From Alphaproteobacteria bacterium (GTDB taxonomy: Bacteria; Pseudomonadota; Alphaproteobacteria; SMXS01): 40,677 bases of DNA. Shown in pieces: positions 35,052 to 40,677 of the stretch. The translations under genes were made by a program, and so were the position numbers. The stretch is taken from positions 1 to 40,677 of the forward strand of contig JAURPT010000121.1 of the NCBI GenBank assembly GCA_030836535.1, written 5' to 3'. The notes under the pieces are model-generated. The model was not told where the DNA came from, made no database searches, and saw only the letters and a program-made list of their open reading frames with translations. The stretch's first letter is position 1. The number at the start of each line of letters is the position of its first letter.

Positions 35052-36065
35052 ATGTCGATACCCCGTGAAATGACCGCCATGATTGCCGCTGATGCTGGCG
35101 GGCCAGAAGCCCTGCAGCCCATGGTCGTCAGCGTGCCGGAACCTGCCGCCGATGAAGTGCTGATCAGGGTAGAAGCCTCTGCGCTGAACTGGGCGGATGT
35201 TCTGGAGCGGCGAGGGGACTATCCCGGTTGGGCACCACGCCCCACCAATATTATTGGCCTTGAAGTTGCTGGTACCATCGTGGCGCTCGGCGATGAGGTG
35301 AGGGGGCTAGCATTGGGTGATGCCGTCTGTGCGTTGCTGACCGGTGGCGGCTATGCGCCCTATTGTGTGGCGCCTGCTCTGCAGGTGATGCCCATCCCCA
35401 AAGGCCTGTCGATGGAACAGGCAGCGGCTTTGCCCGAGGCTTATTGCACGGTCTGGACGAATATGATGGACCGGGGCGACTTGAAACCGGGCGAGACAAT
35501 TCTGATCCATGGCGGTTCTTCCGGCATTGGCACCACGGCGATTGATATGGCCAAGGCGTTTGGGGCGCGGGTCATCATTACTGCCGGGACGGATGAGAAG
35601 TGCCAGGCCTGTCGCGACATTGGCGCGGATGTGGCCATCAATTACCGCACTGAGGACTTCGTGGAGCGCGTGATGGACGCCACCCTGGGTGAGGGCGTAG
35701 AGATCGTGCTCGATATGGTGGGCGGCGACTATTTTGAACGCGATATGGATGTGCTGAAAGTTGAAGGCCGTTTGATCTCAATCGGGACCATGCAGAGCAT
35801 GGAAACAGCGTTCAGCCTCGCGCCGCTGCTGGTCAAGCGCTTGACCTTAACCGGGTCAACCCTGCGGCCCCGAACACCCGAGCAAAAGCGCGAGATCATG
35901 GACGCATTGCAACACGAAGTGTGGCCCAAACTGGAAGCCGGACAGATGAAACCCGTTGTCGATTCGACCTGGCCACTTGAGGAGGTTGCCAAGGCCCATA
36001 AGCGACTGGAAGCTAGCCAACAAATTGGCAAAATCGTGCTGACCGTGTCCCACGAAAGTGGGTGA
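35052..36065 (+). CDS. NAD(P)H quinone oxidoreductase (zeta-crystallin/PIG3-like)
   Basis: The protein is 337 residues from the ATG at 35052 behind AGGAGAAG. The N-terminal GroES-like domain has SALNWADVLERRGDYPG, IIGLEVAGTIVALG and GDAVCALLTGGGYAPYC. The nucleotide-binding domain has LIHGGSSGIGTTAIDMAKA and IVLDMVGGDYFERDM. These are hallmarks of zinc-free PIG3-type quinone oxidoreductases, which reduce quinones with NADPH. The region between this gene and queC (34947-35051) is a divergent promoter gap. Confidence 0.92.
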   Translation: MSIPREMTAMIAADAGGPEALQPMVVSVPEPAADEVLIRVEASALNWADVLERRGDYPGWAPRPTNIIGLEVAGTIVALGDEVRGLALGDAVCALLTGGGYAPYCVAPALQVMPIPKGLSMEQAAALPEAYCTVWTNMMDRGDLKPGETILIHGGSSGIGTTAIDMAKAFGARVIITAGTDEKCQACRDIGADVAINYRTEDFVERVMDATLGEGVEIVLDMVGGDYFERDMDVLKVEGRLISIGTMQSMETAFSLAPLLVKRLTLTGSTLRPRTPEQKREIMDALQHEVWPKLEAGQMKPVVDSTWPLEEVAKAHKRLEASQQIGKIVLTVSHESG

Positions 36066-36155
36066 ATGCTGACCGTAGGCCTTGCCCCACAGCGCCGGTA
36101 TTGATAGGTAGCAGCGCCCTGGCAATGATGCCGAGGCGTTGAAGACGGGCAAAAT

Positions 36156-37730
36156 ATGTCGACAGAGCATACATCACGGCGCACTTTCGCGATTATTTCG
36201 CATCCTGATGCGGGTAAAACCACGCTGACGGAAAAGCTGCTCTATGCCGGTGGCGCCATCCACCGCGCAGGTGCTGTGCGCGCGCGTGGCGAGGCGCGTC
36301 GTGCCCGCTCAGACTGGATGAAGATCGAGCAGGACAGGGGTATTTCAGTCACGTCCTCGGTCATGACGTTTGAATATCGGGACCTGACCTTCAACCTGCT
36401 GGATACGCCGGGCCATGAAGACTTCTCTGAAGACACCTATCGTACGCTGACAGCGGTTGATTCGGCGGTCATGGTCATTGACGCTGCTAAAGGTATTGAG
36501 GCGCAGACCCTCAAGCTTTTTGAAGTATGCCGCCTGCGCGACATCCCCATCATTACCCTGGTCAACAAGACCGACCGGGAAGGACGTGACCCGTTTGAGA
36601 CGCTGGATGAAATTCAGGAAGCGCTGGCGCTCGATGTTTGCCCCATGGTGTGGCCTATCGGCATGGGCGGGCTGTTTGAAGGTTGTTACGACATGGTCAA
36701 CAATCGTTTTCTGACAGCGCCGGAAAAAGGTGGCGCGTTTGAAGACGTCATCGACTGTGACGGGCCAGATGACGAAGCGCTTGATGCACGGGTCAACGAA
36801 GCCACGCTGGAACAGGCCCGTGAGGAAATGGAGCTGGCCCAGATCGGCTATACGGAATTTGATCTCGACTCCTATCGCGAGGGACATCTGACACCGGTTG
36901 TCTTCGGCAGTGCGTTGAAGGATTTTGGTGTTACGCAATTATTGGACCTGATTGCCGATTTTGCACCGCCACCGCGTCCAAGCCCCACCGATGAACGGGT
37001 TATTGAGCCGTCAGAAAAACCGGTCAGCGGTTTTGTGTTTAAGGTACAGGCCAATATGGATGCCAATCACCGCGACCGAATCGCGTTCATGCGGGTCTGC
37101 TCAGGTGAATTCAAGCGCGGCATGAAGTTGCGCCAGGTGCGCACTGGCAAGGACCTGATGTTGCATTCACCCATCTTCTTTTTGGCGCAGGACCGTGAAA
37201 TTGCTGATAACGCCAGCCCCGGCGACATTATAGGCATTCCCAACCACGGCACCGTGCGGGTAGGGGACACGTTTACGGAAGGCGAGAAGTTGCGTTTTAC
37301 CGGCCTGCCGGCCTTTGCACCGGAAATTCTGCGACGGGTGATGTTGAAAGATACATCCAAGGTCAAGCAATTGCGCCGGGCGCTGGAAGATTTGGCTGAA
37401 GAGGGTCTTGTACAGGTGTTCCGCCCGCAAAGCGGCGGGAACTGGATTGTTGGTGTTATCGGCGTGCTGCAGCTGGAAGTGCTCGTCTCCCGGGCCCGGC
37501 AGGAATACAAGATCGGTGTTCGGATTGAGGACCTGCCCTATTCGTCGGCGCGTTGGCTGCGGGCCGAGGACCCCAAGGTTCTCGATGCATTTGTGAAACA
37601 GAACAGCTTCAATATTGTTGAGGACAGCGAAGGCTTGCCGGTTTATCTGGCCAAGAGTGACTGGGATCTCGACTACACAGAACGGAACAATGAGGATATC
37701 AGCTTCCTCAAGACCCGCGAACTCCAGTAA
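36156..37730 (+). CDS. prfC: Peptide chain release factor 3
   Basis: The 524-residue translational GTPase has the G1 motif SHPDAGKTT near residue 16, the switch region RARSDWMKIEQDRGISVTSSVM that is specific to RF3, DTPGHEDFSEDTYR, and NKTDREGRDP. EF-G-like barrel and C-terminal domains follow. Length and order match RF3. It recycles RF1 and RF2 from the ribosome after termination in the cytoplasm. It is monocistronic and ends before a strong terminator hairpin. Confidence 0.97.
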   Translation: MSTEHTSRRTFAIISHPDAGKTTLTEKLLYAGGAIHRAGAVRARGEARRARSDWMKIEQDRGISVTSSVMTFEYRDLTFNLLDTPGHEDFSEDTYRTLTAVDSAVMVIDAAKGIEAQTLKLFEVCRLRDIPIITLVNKTDREGRDPFETLDEIQEALALDVCPMVWPIGMGGLFEGCYDMVNNRFLTAPEKGGAFEDVIDCDGPDDEALDARVNEATLEQAREEMELAQIGYTEFDLDSYREGHLTPVVFGSALKDFGVTQLLDLIADFAPPPRPSPTDERVIEPSEKPVSGFVFKVQANMDANHRDRIAFMRVCSGEFKRGMKLRQVRTGKDLMLHSPIFFLAQDREIADNASPGDIIGIPNHGTVRVGDTFTEGEKLRFTGLPAFAPEILRRVMLKDTSKVKQLRRALEDLAEEGLVQVFRPQSGGNWIVGVIGVLQLEVLVSRARQEYKIGVRIEDLPYSSARWLRAEDPKVLDAFVKQNSFNIVEDSEGLPVYLAKSDWDLDYTERNNEDISFLKTRELQ

Positions 37731-37773
37731 GTGTCCATAACTTCAGACCGGCAATGATGCCTGGTTCGTGAAC

Positions 37774-37815
37774 GAAAAAACGGCCCCGTTCCTGTAGTGG
37801 AACGAGGCCGTTTCT
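37774..37815 (+). terminator. Strong terminator hairpin after prfC
   Basis: AACGGCCCCGTTCC pairs with GGAACGAGGCCGTT with one bulge and a short loop (TGTAGT), flanked by a run of A on the left and TTTCTCTCTC on the right. It can serve prfC and possibly transcription from the other side. Confidence 0.75.
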
Positions 37816-37918
37816 CTCTCTGTATCGGAGATGTCACGACAATATGATTATGGCAAAGAAGAACGTGATCACCTAATGAAACAAATTGGGCGAAATTTGA
37901 AATAACGCGGGTAAGAAA

Positions 37919-37955
37919 AAAGGGTTAGCTGATATTTCAGCTAACCCTTTGTTTT
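37919..37955 (-). terminator. Terminator of tRNA-Asn
   Basis: A perfect 14-bp stem (37919-37932 with 37937-37950) and a 4-base loop lie just after the 3' end of tRNA-Asn on the minus strand, followed by TTTTTTCTT. It also has GTTTTT on the plus side. Confidence 0.8.
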
Positions 37956-37959
37956 TGAA

Positions 37960-38035
37960 TGGCTCCCCGGGCCGGACTCGAACCAGCGACAGGGTGATTA
38001 ACAGTCACCTGCTCTACCAACTGAGCTACCGGGGA
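37960..38035 (-). tRNA. tRNA-Asn (GTT anticodon)
   Basis: On the minus strand the 76-base gene begins TCCCCGGTAGCTCAGTTGG, pairs its 7-bp acceptor with CCGGGGA, has anticodon loop CTGTTAA, a GGTTCGAGTCC T-arm and an encoded CCA end. The anticodon is GTT, so asparagine. Confidence 0.95.
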
Positions 38036-38302
38036 TCAGTCGTTCGCCGAACTGAATGTCGGCGCGGGCAGTGTATTAGCAATAAGCATTCTCTTTGCCA
38101 ACCCTAGAATTCAGCCATTTTTAAAGGAATTTTTCACGGGCGAATCACGAATTCGTGATCAAGCGATGTTTTGCCGCAGAAATGCGCCGTTTTGGCCTGA
38201 AAAAGAGAAGAAAAATCACCATTTCAGCTGTCAGAAAATGCGACTGCGCAGCGGTAGCGTCCTACTGTACAGAGGCGTTGAAAGATATCGGGGGCAGGGA
38301 AT
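38036..38302. other. Inter-tRNA region with a perfect 16-bp palindrome
   Basis: No gene is seen. ATCACGAATTCGTGAT at 38144-38159 is perfectly symmetric. It lies about 110 bases upstream of tRNA-Asn on the minus strand and could be an operator for a dimeric regulator. The rest has A+T-rich stretches that may hold the tRNA-Asn promoter. Confidence 0.4.
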
Positions 38303-38376
38303 TGGAGGCGACGGCCGGAATCGAACCGGCGTACACGGATTTGCAATCCGCTGCGTCACCACTCCGCCACGTCGCC
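38303..38376 (-). tRNA. tRNA-Cys (GCA anticodon)
   Basis: On the minus strand the 74-base gene begins GGCGACGTGGCGGAGTGG, pairs the acceptor with CGTCGCC, has the anticodon stem-loop GGATTGCAAATCC (anticodon GCA), a GGTTCGATTCC T-arm, discriminator T and an encoded CCA end. Confidence 0.95.
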
Positions 38377-38539
38377 TTCCTGTGGTGTGCTTTGGGAGGC
38401 AGGTCAGCCTCGTCAAAAGCGAGCGACGGTATAGCAAAGCCATTCTGTGAAAACAATGCATCATTGCCGTCATTGGTCAGGAAAGTGATGGCCGCAATTT
38501 CGCGTGTCGGTCAATTGCTCGATTCGTATGAACGGGGCG

Positions 38540-38568
38540 TTGTAATTGCGCTCGGTGCCTTATATAAA
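38540..38568 (+). promoter_or_regulatory. Candidate promoter for pcm-tolC
   Basis: TTGTAA at 38540-38545 is followed after 17 bases by TATAAA at 38563-38568. The pcm start lies about 58 bases downstream. The remaining 250 bases between tRNA-Cys and pcm hold nothing else recognised. Confidence 0.4.
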
Positions 38569-38625
38569 CCGCATGTGCCAGCAATTGCTGGAGTACAAGA
38601 ATCACAACCGAACGCGGATATTCTG

Positions 38626-39279
38626 ATGAGCGATTACACCGCAGCGCGCAATCATATGGTCGATGGCCAGCTTCTTCCCAACCGTCTGGTTGACGACAGG
38701 GTAATTGATGGGATGCGCAGCACTCCTCGCGAGGAGTTTCTGCCAAAGTCACTGCGCAGTGTCGCCTATGTTGACGAAGACCTGGCGCTCGGTGGTGGTC
38801 GTTATCTTATGGAGCCGATGGTTTTTGCCCGCATGATCCAGGAAGCCAATATTGGTCCTGATGATGCTGTGCTCGATATAGGTTGCCTGCTGGGGTATTC
38901 CAGCGCCGTGCTGGCCAGCATGTGCAATGTTGTTATGTGCCTTGAAGAAGACGAAGCGATGGCAGAAGAAGCGACCCAGCTGCTGGTAGACTGCAGCGCC
39001 GATAATGCGGTCGTGGTAACAGGCAGTTTGCGCGAAGGGTATGCCGCACAGGGGCCGTATGATGTCATTGTGATTGAAGGCTGCGTAGAAGAAGTCCCGA
39101 ATTTCATCAAGGATCAGTTGGGCGAGGGCGGCCGTCTGGTCTGTGTTGAAATGGTTGATGGTGTAGGCGTTGCATCGCTCTATACCTCCTGGCATGGAGA
39201 CGTTGGTGTACGTCGGCTATTCAATGCCAATACGCCGGTGCTGCCGGGATTTGAAAAAGAGGCTGCATTCCAGTTCTAG
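38626..39279 (+). CDS. pcm: Protein-L-isoaspartate O-methyltransferase-like protein
   Basis: The protein is 217 residues from the ATG at 38626; the frame is open upstream but would run through tRNA-Cys, so it is not coding there. The N-terminal ARNHMVDGQLLPNRLVDDRVIDGMRSTPREEFLP is typical of the Pcm group found before tolC in alphaproteobacteria. The SAM-binding motif I is VLDIGCLLGYSSAVLA, where the usual GxGSGY is changed to GCLLGY. Classical Pcm repairs isoaspartyl residues; the altered motif makes activity uncertain. tolC follows after 118 bases, the usual neighbour. Confidence 0.82.
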   Translation: MSDYTAARNHMVDGQLLPNRLVDDRVIDGMRSTPREEFLPKSLRSVAYVDEDLALGGGRYLMEPMVFARMIQEANIGPDDAVLDIGCLLGYSSAVLASMCNVVMCLEEDEAMAEEATQLLVDCSADNAVVVTGSLREGYAAQGPYDVIVIEGCVEEVPNFIKDQLGEGGRLVCVEMVDGVGVASLYTSWHGDVGVRRLFNANTPVLPGFEKEAAFQF

Positions 39280-39397
39280 CAGCCGATGGGTTTGAATTCC
39301 GAACCCGGCAATGAAATAGTGTTTCGGCAGGCGGTAGTGGTCGTCTGTTGTGATGTTTGACGGCTCGCTGTTTTGGGCCAGGGGAAAGTGACTGATC

Positions 39398-40677
39398 ATG
39401 ACGCTGAATGTCCGCAATCTGACGATGGCAACTGCAGTAGCACTGGTGGCAGGTACCGGTTCTGCGCAGGCCGACACGCTGCAGGATGCCTTTATCGCCA
39501 CCTATAACAGCAGCCCGGTGCTGGAAGCAGAACGGGCAAACCTGCGCGCAACAGATGAAAATGTCGCCCAGGCCATTGCAGGGTGGCGGCCAACGATTAC
39601 AGCCAGTGGTAGTCTTGGGCGCAACGAAAGTGACAACTTTTTTGATCAAGGCGCGCCGGGTAAGAGCGTACAGAAGCCAAAACGTGGCGCGGTCACCCTA
39701 AATCAACCAGTCTTCAATAGTTTTCGGACTCTGAATCAGAAACGCGAGGCAGACGCTCAGGTCATGGCAGGCCGGGCGCGTTTGGCATCGATTGAACAGT
39801 CTGTTCTGTTGTCAGTGGTCCAGGTCTATATGGATGTGTTGCGGGATGAAGCGCTTCTGCGCCTGCGCCAGAACAATGTGCAGGTATTGAACCGCCAGTT
39901 GGAAGCGGCAAAGGACCGTTTTGAAGTGGGCGAGATTACCCGCACTGACGTCTCACAGTCTGAAGCACGATTGTCCCTGGCCGTTTCACGTCGCATCGGG
40001 TCCGAGGCAGACCTTTCGGGTAGTCGGGCGGCGTATCGCCGGATTGTAGGTGACATGCCCGGTACGCTGGAGCAGCCTGCTGAATTGCCGGCTCTGCCGG
40101 AATCGGAAGAGGTTGCCATGGAGATCGCCGTGGCTGAACACCCTGACCTGGTAGGCGCTCAATTTGCCGAAAAGGCTGCGCGTCATGCGGTGTCCACAGC
40201 GAAGGGTGGCTTTGGCCCATCGGTAGATTTTGTTGCGGAGCGTACAGAGTCTAAAAACACCTTTGTTAATGGGTTTTCCAGCGGTGCTGAGACATTGACA
40301 CTGCAGGCGACATTCCCGCTTTATCAGGGTGGTGCTGCTAGCTCGCGGGTGCGTCAGGCCAAATATGTCCATGCTGCCCGTCGCATTGAGGTGTCGCAGG
40401 CGGAACGTGAAGTCATGGAAGAAGTCCGCAATGCCTGGGAAGCTGTGCGCTCCAGTAGCGCGATTATCGATGCCAGCCAGGCGGCAGTAGACGCCAATAC
40501 CATTGCGCTTGAAGGGGTGCGCCAGGAAGCCGAGGTTGGCTCCCGTACCGTCCTTGACGTACTGGATGCTGAGCAAGAATTGCTCGATACTCAGGTGGAA
40601 CTTGTTCGCGCACAGACAAGCCATTTTGTGGCCCGTTTCCGGTTGCTGTCTTCCGTCGGTCGGGTGACGCCGGATAC
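39398..40677 (+). CDS. tolC: TolC-family outer membrane efflux protein, 3' end outside the window
   Basis: Translation from the ATG at 39398 runs off the window edge after about 426 residues. The signal peptide ends near GTGSAQA. Then TLQDAFIATYNSSPVLEAERANLRATDENVAQAIAGWRP is the first helix-strand unit of TolC. The repeat structure is visible: LEAAKDRFEVGEITRTDVSQSEARL in the first half and VRQEAEVGSRTVLDVLDAEQELL in the second. The protein forms the trimeric outer membrane and periplasmic channel used by type I secretion and RND efflux systems. Its inner membrane partners are not in this window. Confidence 0.95.
   Translation, partial: MTLNVRNLTMATAVALVAGTGSAQADTLQDAFIATYNSSPVLEAERANLRATDENVAQAIAGWRPTITASGSLGRNESDNFFDQGAPGKSVQKPKRGAVTLNQPVFNSFRTLNQKREADAQVMAGRARLASIEQSVLLSVVQVYMDVLRDEALLRLRQNNVQVLNRQLEAAKDRFEVGEITRTDVSQSEARLSLAVSRRIGSEADLSGSRAAYRRIVGDMPGTLEQPAELPALPESEEVAMEIAVAEHPDLVGAQFAEKAARHAVSTAKGGFGPSVDFVAERTESKNTFVNGFSSGAETLTLQATFPLYQGGAASSRVRQAKYVHAARRIEVSQAEREVMEEVRNAWEAVRSSSAIIDASQAAVDANTIALEGVRQEAEVGSRTVLDVLDAEQELLDTQVELVRAQTSHFVARFRLLSSVGRVTPD

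Noticed and set aside
38155-38625. N-terminal extension of the pcm frame
   Set aside because: It would translate through tRNA-Cys; the sequence before 38626 is not protein-like.

Overview
The window looks like chromosomal DNA of a Gram-negative, probably marine or environmental, alphaproteobacterium. By eye the G+C content is in the high fifties. The gene set fits: a TonB-dependent receptor, CysD with a fused CysN-CysC, a Rieske oxygenase, a pcm-tolC pair, an alkylhydroperoxidase-like (CMD) pair, RF3, and queuosine genes. The class assignment is inference. I see no insertion sequence, prophage or CRISPR array.

Region 1 (1-8.9 kb): the end of a Rieske oxygenase alpha subunit, a REP-like inverted pair, two CMD/AhpD-related genes, a nested-palindrome intergenic element, the PAPS-synthesis operon cysD-cysNC, an APC permease, and a sulfotransferase whose stop overlaps the start of an M20 amidohydrolase. 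Region 2 (8.9-14.2 kb): a large secreted protein split by a one-base frame change in a run of seven C, with a dockerin-like EF-hand pair and a possible caspase-like domain. Divergent from it are a CsgG-like protein, a second sulfotransferase and a class I glutamine amidotransferase. Region 3 (14.2-25.2 kb): two paralogous NHL-type beta-propeller genes flank a TonB-dependent receptor, with a palindromic operator-like site between the divergent receptor and the lipoprotein propeller. Then come an old-yellow-enzyme-type oxidoreductase, a medium-chain reductase, an isoprenylcysteine-methyltransferase-like membrane protein, an MFS transporter and an alpha/beta hydrolase. This reads as an uptake and catabolic cluster.

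Region 4 (25.2-37.7 kb) mixes housekeeping genes (HAD hydrolase, SlyD-like FKBP, SDR, PurN, QueF, QueE-QueC, RF3) with several exported proteins of unknown function, a luciferase-like oxidoreductase and a quinone reductase. Region 5 (37.7-40.7 kb) has two terminators, tRNA-Asn(GTT) and tRNA-Cys(GCA) on the minus strand, then pcm and the start of tolC, which runs off the window.

Functional links: cysD-cysNC makes PAPS, the sulfate donor that the two sulfotransferases would use, and no PAPS reductase or sulfite reductase is visible here. QueC, QueE and QueF act in the same 7-deazaguanine (preQ1/queuosine) pathway. The receptor, the propellers and the downstream oxidoreductases, transporter and hydrolase may handle one imported organic substrate, but that is inferred only from gene order. 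The most notable undescribed signals are the near-perfect four-way cruciform at 1878-2049 and the frameshifted dockerin/caspase-like protein.
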